A stretch of 64,000 bases of DNA, taken from Chrysoperla carnea (Eukaryota; Arthropoda; Insecta; Neuroptera; Chrysopidae). Shown here piece by piece: positions 25,511 through 38,500 of this stretch. The translations under genes were made by a program, and so were the position numbers. Below the pieces are notes generated by a model. It was given only the letters and a program-made list of their open reading frames with translations. It made no database searches and was not told where the DNA came from. Location: contig NC_058339.1 in NCBI RefSeq assembly GCF_905475395.1, forward strand, positions 75,482,520-75,546,519, in the 5' to 3' direction. Within the stretch, counting starts at the first letter, position 1; each line of letters starts with the position of its first letter.

Positions 25511-25726
25511 TATAAGATATATACATATCTTATATACATATAAGATGGGACTCAAGACCCAATTGACCGATGTTGCTCACTTGCGAATTTAATCTCACTT
25601 GTAACGTTCTGAGCAAAAATTTCAACTTGATATCTCTTTTTGTTTTTGAGTTATCGTGTTGACAGATAGACGGACGGAAAACCGGAAATGGTTTTCTTCT
25701 TTAATGGTTTAATTAGGTTATTTCAT

Positions 25727-25728
<2 letters not shown>

Positions 25729-25803
<75 letters not shown>
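25729..25803. repeat. (TA)n microsatellite
   Basis: About 75 bp of pure TA dinucleotides at the junction between the split family A copy and the family I element. Confidence 0.97.
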
Positions 25804-25807
<4 letters not shown>

Positions 25808-25810
<3 letters not shown>

Positions 25811-26088
25811 CAGCAATCTCGGAAAATTAGAATTCAGGGGGTTTTTGATCTAGCTAGGTTTCATTTTTAGAAAACGTCGTTTTATCCTTGTTTTCAGGAA
25901 AACTGAAACATTGACTGCCAAATATGACTTTTCCTGACATCTATTGTTGACGATATAAAGTACTTTCCTGCAAAATTCAAATTGGTGTTTGTGTGGAGAC
26001 ATTTTAAATGGTTAATATATCAATGATAAAATTTGTACATTTTTAACTGAAAAAATATCGAGTAAAGCTCGGTCATCCAGGTACTAAA
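25808..26088 (-). repeat. Dispersed repeat, family I, copy 2
   Basis: Reverse complement of the 2617-2965 family. It contains GATCTAGCTAGGTTTCATTT, AGAAAACGTCGTTTTATCC and CAAATTGGTGTTTGTGTGGA. It is nested in a family A copy. Confidence 0.8.
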
Positions 26089-26804
26089 CACCTATTAAAA
26101 AATATTGTTCGTAACATCAATATTTTTAAACGTTACAAACTTGGGATTAAACTTAGTATACCTTGATATATTTCATATATACCTACATGGTATAATAATT
26201 TAATTTGCTCTATCAACCACAAAATTTATCTTAATTTAAAAAATCAAGTTTGCAATTCTTCTAATTTGAGTCATTATTCAAATTTTTTTATAAAATTTTG
26301 TATCTTAGGTTAAACTTGGCTACCATAGTAGAAAAAATTGATTTATTGTACATGATGACGTAACACGAATCCTAAAAAATGAATTTCTCTATATCAAACG
26401 CAAATTTTGTCCAATTTTAATAAACCAAGTATGCAATTCTACTAATTTTAAGTTATATTTTTCGAAGTTTTTGTTAGCTACTTGCTAACTAACTTGATGT
26501 ATTCTTTTCATAGATTTAAAAGCGCTTCTCTTTTGCACTATTAGCAATGATGGAAGTTATATGATGTAATATATTAAATATGAATGCACATAGTTTTATA
26601 ACAATAAAGTTCTACAGCAACAAAAAAGATTGAAAATAAAAAAGATATATTTTAAATTAATTTCAACAAATAATAATATAATTATTATACACACATATAA
26701 ATAAAAATGATTCGGAAATGATTTATTTTGATTATAAATTGACAAAAAAAAAAATCGATTAAGTGTATGGTGATGCTACGGCTTGAATTCTGAATTTCTG
26801 TAAG

Positions 26805-27175
26805 TTAAGGTAGTAAGAAAAATTTAGATTTAAGGTTGAAATTAATTATTTATACCTGATTTTCAACTTTGATGATGAATTTTATTATATCTGACTTGGT
26901 TTTCGAAATATGGAAAGCTAAATAATTTTATAAAAATTTTCAATTTTCGATATTTTGAAAATTACTCCAGATATCGAAAAATTGTATCATTACTTTTCGT
27001 CTTATATTGTCAAGTTATAACACAATTCACCATTAAAAGTTAAAATATATATTTTTTTAATTTGTGTCCCCACTTCCGTACTCGTACATCTCAATTATTC
27101 GGGCACAACGGGTTTTTTTGTTTTCAATAAATTATTAAAGTTTTAACTTTAGTTTAAATAGTTTTTTTTTAATTC
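26805..27175. repeat. Family B repeat fragment
   Basis: Starts TTAAGGTAGTAAG and contains TTTCAACTTTGATGATGAAT. It ends with the arm block TCCGTACTCGTACATCTCAA followed by CGGGCACAACGGG, as in the elements at 37876 and 42341. No coding potential. Confidence 0.7.
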
Positions 27176-27984
27176 CCATAAAAATTGAATTTGCTCTAAC
27201 AAACTTTTTCAAATAACATTTAATTTTTATGCGAAATCAAAATAGAAAAAAATTTAAGTTTCATGTTATATCTAAAAAAGAAATGTATAGATCAGTTGCT
27301 AAAAAAAACTGTCTGAAACGGAATTCTAAATATAGTTATATATGTTTCTAATAAATATCTCACACTTTGTTAAAATTCTTATTAAATCACATGAAATACA
27401 AAAAAAAAAAAAAGAAATTTATTTCACCTGTTAAATATAAATTTTTGTGAATAATCATAAAAGATTAATCATATTTTATAGGTATTAATAACTAAAATAG
27501 CCACTTTTAATTTATCGCTAATAAAATTATTTCCTTATTGAAACTTATGAAACTTAATTAACAGGATCGAATATAATACCAAATTGATAACAGTAGGTAT
27601 TCGCACCGTGCGTGAGTTTTATTAGATGCGTTTCCATGGGAACGATACACTACTTTAATTATAGAATTGTATGGATGCCTATATAATTGTATGGATTGCA
27701 TTTATGACTTACATTGAAAATTTAATATTATTGTCTCACAAATTTAAATAAATAATTATGATAATTTACATTTGAAAAATAATATTTGTACATTTTGATT
27801 TCTTATTTTCATATTTTTAATGCTTAAGTTTAATTAATTAGTGTTTTTCAATAATTTTAATTTGACATTTTCTATAACATTAACATGTAAAAAATTGCAA
27901 ATTAGTCATAACAGCCTCCTTTAACGCCAAAACTGTTCACTGGTAGCGCTGGCATCGATTTTATTGTCCCTACCATGACTACGC

Positions 27985-28095
27985 ACACAACGAATACCAA
28001 AATTTTGTTCATAGCATTAATATTTTTAAGCGTTACAAACTTGGGACTAAACTTAGTATACCTTGCATATTACATATATGCATGGTATAATAAGA
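27985..28095 (-). repeat. Family A 5'-end fragment
   Basis: About 110 bp of the family A left end (AAATTTTGTTCATAGCATTA, ACAAACTTGGGACTAAACTT), reverse oriented. It accounts for the first third of the open frame 27975-28319, which I therefore do not call a gene. The sequence between 26200 and 27985 outside the family B copy shows nothing I can name. Confidence 0.8.
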
Positions 28096-28661
28096 AGCAT
28101 ATAATGATGGGGAACTATGAACTTAGTGGTGAAACTCTACTGCTACAGAGATTTTTGCTTTTTTTTTGGTCTATAAATAAAAGAAAAATTGGAATTGCAA
28201 AAAACCAAATAATTTTGTATTCAAATTTGATTCAAATACCAGCTTTTAGCGACATCTGTACCAGATTTATTGGACCACTATCTGACAACCTGACAAGTAC
28301 TGACGTCACTGCCTGCTAATCACAGTATCACACGTCAGTTGTCAAAAATATTATTGAGATTTTTGATCAAAATGTAACACTTCATTTTAATAAACACGAA
28401 GAAACATAATAAACATATTTTTTATAAAATCAATTAATCAATAGAATGGTAAATGATTCATTTTATTGCAAAAATAACCCTACTTCTGTAGATAACTCTG
28501 AACGCGTTAGTTAGAAAAGTATTAAATTTGCACTTCAATCTAAGAACAAAAAAGATTTGCAGTTAGAACAAAATAATAAGGAATTTATTAAGTTGGAATA
28601 ACATTTAATCAGGGATGAAATATTAGATGGAAACCGATATAATAACGAATAACGTATTAAA

Positions 28662-30263
28662 ATGGAACAAAATTTGAAAAATTTAATTAAAGAGGAAATT
28701 TTGGATGATAGCGATTTAGATGAAAGCACAGGACATATTAAATTGGAACAAATTTTAGTTAAGAATGATGATTCGAATGAACAACAAAATAGTGAGAAAA
28801 TTTATAAATTTGAAGAACACTTAGTTAAAACTGAAATAATTGATGAAAATTATAAAATTAATCCAGAACACATTATAATTGAACCAGAATTACCAATAAA
28901 TTGTGAAATTGAAAATCCATTTCCATGTAATGTTTGTGAAAAGTCTTTTATGTGGAAATCCAAATTAATTACTCATTTGCAAACACATTCAAGAGAAAAA
29001 TCGTATCCATGTCATACTTGTGATGAAAAATTTACAAGACAAAAAAATTTAATTCAACATTTCCGTGTAAAACATAACCAAAAACCTTTTCCTTGTGATG
29101 TTTGTGAGAAAACATTTTCTTTAAAGAATTCTTTAGAAAAACATAAACTAAAACATACAAAAATAACGTGTTTTTCATGTGATGTTTGTGACGAAAAATT
29201 TACACGGAAAAAAATGTTAGTTTTACATTTACGCGTTCAACACGGACGAAAACCTTTTTCATGCGATTCTTGTGATAAAACATTTTCTTTAAAAAATTCT
29301 TTAGAAAAACATAAAATAGTTCATACAGAAGAAAGTGTCCAAAAGTTAGATGAATCATTTTCATGTGATCTTTGTGATAAAAAATATGTTGAAAAACGTG
29401 ATTTAATTCATCATAAACGGGTTCATTCTGGAGAAAGACCTTATACTTGTGATTTATGTGATAAAACATTTACAATTAAAAGATATTTAATCGAACATAA
29501 AGAACTGCATAGTAACGAAAAATCATTTTCATGTGACCAATGTGATCTGAAATTTATCGTGAAAAAATACTTAAGAAAACATAAACGTGAATATCATGGA
29601 GAAAAACGTTTTTCATGTGATGTTTGTGACAAAAAATTTACGGTTAATCGGTTTTTAACTATGCATAAACGAATTCACACTGGAGACAAACCGTATTCCT
29701 GTGATTTATGCGATAAAAAATTCACATTACATAGTAATTTAATTGGTCACAGACAAACGCATACTGGAACACAAAGAGTTCGACCGAAAAAATTTACATG
29801 TGACATTTGTGAATCCTCTTTTATCTCGAATCATCGATTAATTGAACATAAAAACATTCATACGGGTAAAAAACCGTATTCATGTGATGTCTGTGATAAA
29901 AAATTTACATGGAAACATATTTTACGTCGTCATAAGCTTGTTCATACGGGTGAAAAACCTTTCACATGTGATATTTGTGGTAAAACATTTCGGGCAGCTG
30001 GTACTTTAGTTACACATAAACGAACTCATACGGGTGAGAAGCCGTATGTTTGCGAAATTTGCGCGAAGGCATTTACTCAACATACAAGTTTAGTTGTACA
30101 TAGACGAGTTCATACGGGTGAAAAACCTTATTCCTGTAATGTTTGTGAGAAAACATTTACGTATCAAAATTCGTTAATGATGCATAAAAAAATTCATGAT
30201 TCTTCTCATTCAAATTCTGAGTTTGATTTCGGTTCAGTTTCAGATCTTGAGTTAAATTATTAG
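28662..30263 (+). CDS. C2H2 zinc-finger protein with 15 fingers
   Basis: Probable nuclear DNA-binding protein of 533 residues in one exon. Residues 1-86 are acidic with no ZAD, BTB or SET domain; they contain three sumoylation-type psi-K-x-E motifs (IKEE at 9-12, IKLE near 26-29, VKTE near 55-58). Fifteen C2H2 fingers (C-x2-C-x12-H-x3-4-H) run from C89 to about H512. Later ones use canonical TGEKP linkers, while fingers 1-8 have looser linkers, and a longer linker precedes finger 6 and finger 11. Many fingers share CDVCDKKF-type cores, and two (3 and 5) are near copies (TFSLKNSLEKHK), showing growth by internal duplication. The C-terminal 21 residues are Ser/Asp-rich. The start is the ATG at 28662; the same frame is stopped just upstream. 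I know of no one-to-one ortholog, and the DNA target is unknown. Confidence 0.93.
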   Translation: MEQNLKNLIKEEILDDSDLDESTGHIKLEQILVKNDDSNEQQNSEKIYKFEEHLVKTEIIDENYKINPEHIIIEPELPINCEIENPFPCNVCEKSFMWKSKLITHLQTHSREKSYPCHTCDEKFTRQKNLIQHFRVKHNQKPFPCDVCEKTFSLKNSLEKHKLKHTKITCFSCDVCDEKFTRKKMLVLHLRVQHGRKPFSCDSCDKTFSLKNSLEKHKIVHTEESVQKLDESFSCDLCDKKYVEKRDLIHHKRVHSGERPYTCDLCDKTFTIKRYLIEHKELHSNEKSFSCDQCDLKFIVKKYLRKHKREYHGEKRFSCDVCDKKFTVNRFLTMHKRIHTGDKPYSCDLCDKKFTLHSNLIGHRQTHTGTQRVRPKKFTCDICESSFISNHRLIEHKNIHTGKKPYSCDVCDKKFTWKHILRRHKLVHTGEKPFTCDICGKTFRAAGTLVTHKRTHTGEKPYVCEICAKAFTQHTSLVVHRRVHTGEKPYSCNVCEKTFTYQNSLMMHKKIHDSSHSNSEFDFGSVSDLELNY

Positions 30264-30349
30264 GGTCTTTTACTTTTTTGAAAAAAAATTTAAAAATAAT
30301 ATATTGAGATAGCTTAGGCCAATAGCAGTCGGAAAATGTTAGTTCAGAA

Positions 30350-30355
30350 AATAAA
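30350..30355 (+). promoter_or_regulatory. Possible polyadenylation signal AATAAA
   Basis: AATAAA lies 87 bases after the stop of the 15-finger gene, on the same strand, inside an A-rich stretch. Plausible but not distinctive. Confidence 0.45.
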
Positions 30356-30363
30356 AAAATTGT

Positions 30364-32595
30364 ATTTTAAAATGAAATTCAACGTTTTCAGTTTTTTAAG
30401 TCTGTTTTTTAACTGCAACGAAACAGTAGCCGCCATGGTATTACGTCATGTGGCTGTGTAATCTAAAAAGTATAAATTATTTAAACAATTATACAAAATA
30501 TCAATGCATTTGCTTACACAGCCAAATGACGCCAAAACATAGACATTATAGTACATAGACTAAGCATCGCCTATCGTTCCGTACAGTGAGAGTTGTGCCA
30601 ACATCTCAGGTAATTAGCTAGGGACATTTATCAAAAAAGTATATACAAGTGAATATAGGGATATTTATCAAAAAAAACATACATTGAATGAACTTTTTCG
30701 CTTTTTGACTTAAAAAAATACTTATAACGTATCACTTGACTTAAGCATTTACTTCAGACGTTGGCACGCTTAAAATCGTTTGACGCTCAGTCCATGTAAC
30801 TATAATGTCAATGCGTCATAACCATAGAGCAATTAATTATTATTATTCGGGCGTTTTTATCAAATTACGCGCGAAATTTGAAAATGTAAAATTTAAATGC
30901 ATTTTTAAGGATCTTATCGATTGAATAAACATTTGGTGCTTTTTTAGTGGTTTATTCATTTAGCACTATAGAATCTAATTGAGAAACTTTTCAAAAATGG
31001 CTCTATTGGATTAAATTTTTTACAAAACAAAATTAATTTGTATATTTTTCAAGTAAAGACAATATTTGATGGAAAATTTTAGTCAAAACTGTGAAATAAT
31101 AGATGCTCACCGTTTATTTTCACTTAATAAAATAATGATGTAAATGTTAAAGATGTAGTTTATGACATGGTTTATTTGTTTTATATATACTTAAATATTA
31201 TAATATTTATTTTATTTAAAAAATAAAAAGTTTTAAAAAAATCGCACTTCTTTATTTACCCATATAAATACTATATCAAATAATTCCAGCTACATATCTC
31301 ACTTGTATTCGCAAAATTAGTCCTCAAAGCTTATTTCCATAAAACGGATTAATAATAAAATCAAAATAAAAGAAAACATTTTTTTTCAAGTGTTTTTGCC
31401 TATAAAAAATTAATTGCTCATTGCGTGCACCAAATATACTTGACTCACGCAAATTCTAACTGACAATGAGTGTGGTTTGTTTGTTTATATCCAATGAGAA
31501 AATGTTTACTTATAATTATTATTATTTCTCACAATAATAGAATAAAAATATAAAAAGTGGGACAGTTGACCAAATACAATTAAATAATTTTACACTTTTT
31601 TAAAATACCTTCCATTATTAAGTGAAACTTACTAATATCGACTGATTATCATTGGCTATTGGTTATCGAATGATAGTCAGTGAATGAACAAACATATCAA
31701 TTTTTATTATACCCGTATCTCCCAAATCTCCCCGATCCAAATTTGGAAAATAGTTTATTTGTCTTGATGATCTTATTTTCGGAAGCTAGGTTTCTTGTAT
31801 ATCAAAGTATGCGTATTTAAACTAAGATAAATATTTGCCAAAAAAATTTGAAAAACAATTACTTGACAAAATCGAATATTGTTTTTTAATGTTTGTTGTT
31901 TTGTTTCTATGGAATTTTTACAATCGTTAACTTTTCGCATAAAATCCCTCCTTAACCAAATAGTAAACTGTTTGCCATTGTTATTAAACCAGAACGAATC
32001 CACTTTTTAAAACATGTGAAATTCACAGTAGAACGCACCCATATCTGATTTAAACTGTCAAATATAAAAACATAAATAAAACTTGTTATTCTATTATTTT
32101 GTGAGACTTTTCTAATTTAGAATAGACTATTAGAACAAATGAATTTAGAATAAACAAGTTATTTCAAACATATTACCCAAGTTATTTAAATAACTTTTTT
32201 GTTTTCAGAGCGTACTGACCGCGTCTCAGTTACCTATTTATGTTTTAGTTTCCGTCTTAATAATTGATAAAATTTCAAGGTAATTAATTACTTATTAAAT
32301 GTTTTTTTTTTTTTACAAAGATCCAATAAATAAGTCATTAACTTGATTCTCCGAATGAAGCAATCATACGCGAATATACTGCTGTTGTATTGTAAGATTC
32401 ACGCCTTTAAAGAAATTTGCAATAAATTGCACATCGCTTCCCTTTTCTAATGACAGAGAAATTCCATTCTGTAGCTCGAAAGCTTAAAGGATATTGAAAA
32501 GTTTTACTCATTGAGATTTATAAAACTTAACTTAAAATAAAATCGGAACACTTCCACAACTTTCTTGATTTAATTTTTAATATTTTTTTATTTAG
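30364..32595. other. Intergenic stretch upstream of HELLS copy A
   Basis: No gene recognised. The minus-strand open frame at 31773-32003 (76 residues) lacks known motifs. The exon holding the HELLS copy A start is preceded at once by a splice acceptor (TTTTTTTATTTAG), so a 5' exon should lie in this stretch or further left. I could not place it. Confidence 0.45.
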
Positions 32596-35500
32596 ATGGA
32601 GAATTCTTTGCTAAATATGACCGAAGAGTCTGAGGATTGCGTTGACTTAACTGATGATTCAAATGATGCTATGATGTTGGACATTTCTACAAGTAACAAG
32701 CTCAAAGAAAATCCTATTTTAGTACCAAATTTTATGTTTAAACCTGAAGAACAGCTTAGAAAAATTGAAGCAAACTCAATATGGAATTTTCAATCAGAAA
32801 AAAATAAAGATCTGGAAGACTTAATTCATAGAGTCTTAAAAAACAAAAAGGAATTGGAGGAGCAATCGAATCCAAATATTAACACTCTGGTGCGTAAAAA
32901 TTTATCATTAATGACTATTTTGCAAATCATAAATGGTAAGTAATCAGGTGATCTAAATTGGAACTACTGAAAAAGCGGTCCACTTCCTGTTTAATAGTAC
33001 AAATTTTTATCGCCAGTTGGCGGGATTTATCTGTTTTGAATTTGAATATTTTTATTGGTCTTAAAAAATGGTAAGTACAAGTATTGCCATCTGGTAGTCG
33101 AAATTGTAACTACTGAATTCGGGTCGTGCAACTCCCAGTTATTAATACCGTGTAAATTATCAAGGTTAGGTAAGTTTAGAGTGGCTGTTCTGGGGCGCGA
33201 CACACTTAGACCATTGGGTCCGTTGGGATGTCGAAAAGGGACCCACCCATCCCCAGACACTACTTCATGAACCGTTTGGAGCTGTTTAAGAACACGGACG
33301 GATACGTTAACGGACCTCAGGTCGGAGAGATGGTCAAAGAAAGGCTGACCCTAGTGAGTTCACTTCCTCGTGACAAGAGCTGGGCGGTGACAGAGAAGAT
33401 GGGGAACCGTTTCCTCTTCCTCCTCACTGTAACAGCTCCTGCAATAATAATGATACACTGTCAGGCCCAGACGTCAGCGTGCCTGCCTCCTAGCCAGTGT
33501 CCTGTAAAAGCCGCAACAATTTTGTTAATAGAGACCCTTAGAAGTAATTTAAGATCTTTGGAACGCCTACGATTGTACTCTGACCATATCTGTCTTTAGT
33601 ACCACAAGTACGTTCCTCCCTCCTACCAAGATTGGCCTTTTTTAAGATATCATCCTCAAGGTATATTATCAAGGTATGTACTAATTTTAGTCCCAAGTTT
33701 GTAACGCTTAGAAATATTTATGACACGAACAAAATTTTGGTATAGGTGTTTAAAAATCACTTAATTAGTCCATTTCCGGTCACCCGTCCTAAAAGAAATA
33801 TCAAGCTGAAATTTTTCTTCTCAGGACGTAAAAAGTGAGTTTGAGTTCGTAAATGAGCAGAATTGGATCTTTGGTCCGTTTGACCCTTCTTGTAAACCAT
33901 TAGATACATCATTTTTTTGTAAACATGAATGTTTACCCGCGAAGGCGCAAATCAGAACAAAAATTTGATGTAAATTTTCTCCAAAACTGCAAATCGGGAG
34001 TTGAAAATTTGCAGGTAGCTATTCAACTATCGATATTGTTAAAGGTTCTAAAAAAAAAACGATAAAATGTTCTAGAAAATACTTCCGAAAATTTTCGTAG
34101 CCAAATAAAATATTGCCGTTTTTTTGAGTTTTTTCAAAGTTTCGGCGATGACTTATTTTTATATACAAATATAAAATATATTTGATATTATATACAATCG
34201 AACGCCATAATTGTGTTGGTTTTTTAAACTCTTATAATTTATAAAAAAAATAATGCAAACACTAACATTCAACACTTTCTATACAGGGCATTTCAACAAT
34301 TAACTCAATTAATTGTTTGTTTTCGCTTGTTTTAAATTACGATTTGTTTTTTGTATCGGATAGAATGTAAAAAAAACTACTATGGTTACAAAATATCAAA
34401 TATATTTTATGTTTCCTAGTGATTTAAAGCCACCACAGATACTCTGAAAAAGCTCCGTGAAAAAACCGGCAATATTTCACGGAAATACTCGACAGAACTC
34501 CTCATTTTTTCATAATTATTTTTTATGAATAATCAATATTTTAAGGAAAATTGACTGTTTCCTTAAAATTCAAGATGGTGACCTTCGATTTAATGCAAAC
34601 CTCGATATACTACATAACTGTACTAAATTATTTCTGAGTAACTTTGATTCCATTTTCCCGATTTAGAATAAGTTTTCGACACTATTAACAGCTTCAACTT
34701 TTTTTTAATGCTTAGGTAGGAGATCAAATTCTTGGTAGTATATCACATGGGTCCTTGCAGCCTAATCACTGTGTTGACCTTACTATATCCGATGACTCAA
34801 TCGATTCAATCAATTTCGAAAAATTTAAAACTGAAGAACGGCTTAAGAAAATTGAAAAACGAAATTTAGAGCGTGAACTTAATAGACAAAAAGCTAAAGA
34901 ACGCAGAGAGTTAAAAAAAAGAATGAGATTTGAAGAACAATTCAAACCAATTGAAGAACAAAGTTTGCAATTTAGATTAAAAGCAGAAGAAATTAAACTT
35001 AGAGAAGAAGAAAAGAGAATGGAATTGGAAGAACAACTAAAGCCAATTGAAGAACAAAGTTTGGAGCGTAGACGAAAACAAGATTTAATAAGAATGAAAA
35101 CTGAGAAACGTCTACGGCAAATTGAACAACGAAAATTGCAACGTCAAATTCGAAAACAAAAAGAGAAAGAACTCAGAGAGTTAAAAAAGAAAATGGAATT
35201 GGAAGAACAACAAAATCGAAAAGAGAATGCTTTGAAAGGAATGACATTCTTACTTGGTAAGAGTCAAGTATTTTCCAAATTTTTGGGAGATAAATTAGAA
35301 TCAAATTTGAATAAAAACGAAAATGAAGAACATAAAAGTGAAATTTTAAACGAAAAACAAAACGACATAAGTAAAATTATTAACGAAAGTCAAGAAATAC
35401 AAAGTGAAATTGTTAGCGACAATCAAGAAAGCAAAAGTGAAATTTTAAACGTAAATCAAGACGATAAAAATGAAATTACAAACGGGATACAAGAAATAGA

Positions 35501-38500
35501 AAGTGATATTGTTAACGAAAATCAAGAAGGCGAAAATACAATTTTAAGCGAAACTCAAAACGAAAAAATTGAGATTACAAACGAAAGTCAAGAAGAAGGA
35601 AGTAAAATTACAAACGAAAATCAAGAAAGTGAAACTAAAATAAAAAATGACATTCCAAAATATTTTACTGGAGGGACCTTACGCCCCTATCAAGTAGAAG
35701 GCCTAACATGGCTCAAACTATTACATGAAAATGGTATAAATGGAATATTAGCAGATGAAATGGGTTTGGGTAAAACCATTCAAGTAATTGCATTAATTGC
35801 ACATTTATATGAGAAAAATATTCCTGGACCATATTTAATAATTGCCCCATTATCAGTTACTACAAATTGGAGAGAAGAATTTAAAAAATTTGCACCGAAA
35901 TTACCAGTAGTCTTTTTTTATTCCGGTGAAATTCGTAATACTAAGAAAACATGTAATCCACGAATTAAAATACGGCAATTTATAAAAAGTGATTATAAGC
36001 TTGATGGTAAATGGGTGAAACCAATTGTGGTTACCACATACCAAGTGGCTGTTTCAGATAAAAAATTTCTTGGTACATTCAATTGGAAGTATATCATTTT
36101 GGATGAGGCACAATATATTAAAAATTGTGATTCACAACGTTATAAGTAAGTAACTAAACAGTTTCAGATTTAAGTAGCCTATAAAGCACGGATACGGATC
36201 AAATCTTCGAGGTAGTTTAGCTCTTGAATAACCCATGATTAAAATAGATATTGATATCCGTAGAAACTTAAGATATGAGAGTAAAAATGCTTGAACTCTT
36301 GAACGATTTAATCGTTTGAAGATTGAATCCTGCATAGGTTTTATTAGTATAATTCCTTATGTATTTTCTGGATTTTTTGTTTTTCTAGAATGTTTCACGA
36401 AACCACAAACCCAAAGTTATCCTGAAAAAAACCAACACACTTTTGTTTATAGTTTCGGAGAAAAGAGACACCAAAGTTTTTTCCTAAGTTGCGCCCTCAT
36501 GGGTAAACATCAGTGATGTTTACGAAAGAATGATTCAAATAAAAGTTGTTAATTTTTTTATAAGGAATATTTTTACATTTGAAGTTTTGTTCTATCTCTA
36601 ACGGTTTACAAGATGGATGCTTTTTCATTTGATTGAATGAATAAAAAACTTATGTTTTAAAATTGGCATATCTAGATCAACTTTGAAACTAGAAAGTCGA
36701 AAAAAAACGTACACAAATACTTCTGCTAGAATTTTTAATTAAAAATGATCATTTCAACTTTTAATTAAAAATCATCTTTAAATGATCATTTTTCTTATCT
36801 TTAAAACTCTCAACTCTCGTTACAAAACTAGAAGGCACAAACTTACAAATAAAATGTTAGTTTTCTAATTCCGAGGAAAAAAATTTCAGATATTTTGATA
36901 TGATTCAAATTGTCCTTAATATTAACTTTTGTTAAGTATATTTATTATATTTTTTTTACAGAGCTATCAATAATTTTCCAAGTTTAAATCGTTTATTATT
37001 AACTGGCACGCCATTACAAAACGATTTAAGTGAACTCTGGGCATTATTACACTTTTTAATGCCTAAAATATTTGGAAGTCAATTCGATACCACATTCACA
37101 ACAGTATTAAATTCAGAAGATTTTAAAAGTATAGAGGAAACTGTTGGTAATGATGAAATTAAAGGTATTATTTCAACAATTCACGGTGTTCTGAATCCAT
37201 TCTTGTTACGACGTTTAAAACAAGATGTCATGGATGATGTTGTGCCAAAAAAGGAAGTAGTAGTCTATTGTCCTTTATCTGATATGCAACGCACATTGAC
37301 CAAATATGTGATTGAACGAAATTTGGATTTACTTTCTGGTAAAAAAGAAAATGAAAATATATTCGTTGAATCATCATCGAAACGTCAATGTTCTTCAATT
37401 CGTCAAGACTATAACGAAACCGATAACGATGTTAGAAACGATGACGATTTTATTCAACATCTGAACAAAGAAATTGATATTTCACAAAAAAATCGTGACT
37501 TATTAGCAAAATTATCTGAAAGTAACAAACAAACTAGAAAGGATGGTGTTCAAATTATTAGATCTGTGAATCTGGCATCACCGTGGATGGCACTTCGAGA
37601 ACTTGCCAATCATCCATATTTACTTCATATGCCAACAGTTGAAAATAAACAAGGCCAACGTGAAATTAAAGTTGACGAGAATTTAATTACAACTTCGGGG
37701 AAAATGCGTGTATTAGATTTATTATTACCACGACTTAAAGCGGGAAATCATAAGGTAGGAATCGAATAATAGTTTTTCATCTTTTAAAACATTTTACCAC
37801 TTAGAGCTTCCACTCATGTATGTAAATTTTGTATGCTACTAAATAATTACAAACTAGTTTTTTTACCATTAACCATTAAGGATGTACGAGCACCAAATTT
37901 TAAAATAAAAAACTTGATTTTTTTGTATATAAAGTTGAGCTAAGTCTGAATCAATTCTGAAAATTTTAGAGGGGGGGTTGCCCGATTATTTAAATAAGTA
38001 AATGACTTTAAAAGTAGGTATATTTAACATTGGTTTTATGGTAAAACGGTAGATAGATATGTTTATATAGATTTCTCTAAAACTAGTCGGTGGAAATTAA
38101 AAAAAAAAAACTATTTAAATTAAAGTTAAAACCTTAATAAATTATTTTAAAAAAAACCTTGTACCCGACTAATTAAGAATGTATGAGCACGGTAGTGGGG
38201 ACGCAAATTTAAAAAAAATTATTTTTTTAATTTTGATGGTGAATTATATTATAACTTGACAATATAAGACGAAAAGTAAGAATAAAATTTTTCGATATCT
38301 GGAGTAATTTTCAAAATATCGAAAATTGAAAATTTTGTTTAATTATTTAACTTTCAATATTTCAAAAACTAAGGCAGATATCGAAAATTTGTTTTCTTAC
38401 TTTTCGTCTTATATTGTCAAGTTATAACATAATTCCCCTCAAAACTGAAAAATATATTTTTATAGATTTGTGTCCCCACTACCGTGCCCATACATCCTTA

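Larger units (their letters stand above)
25530..26200 (-). repeat. Family A copy split by an inserted (TA)n and family I element
   Basis: The minus-strand copy reads from AAGATGGGACTCAAGACC (25541) to about 25725. It resumes at 26088 with ACACCTATTAAAAAATATTG and runs to the element's other end (TTGGGATTAAACTTAGTATA). Between the two parts sit a (TA)n tract and a family I copy, so the insertion came after family A was in place. Confidence 0.78.

Noticed and set aside
27975-28319. 114-residue open frame with a hydrophobic N-terminus
   Set aside because: Its first third is a reversed family A repeat; the rest has no motif.
29200-29469. Minus-strand open frame rich in His and Phe
   Set aside because: Antisense shadow of the C2H2 finger array.
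31773-32003. 76-residue minus-strand open frame (MDSFWFNNNGKQFTIW...)
   Set aside because: Composition is not absurd, but no family is recognised, the possible donor (GTAATT) is weak and no second exon was found.
33228-33599. 123-residue plus-strand open frame in HELLS-A intron 1
   Set aside because: Lies antisense within a reversed LINE-b 3' fragment; the higher GC content simply keeps frames open.
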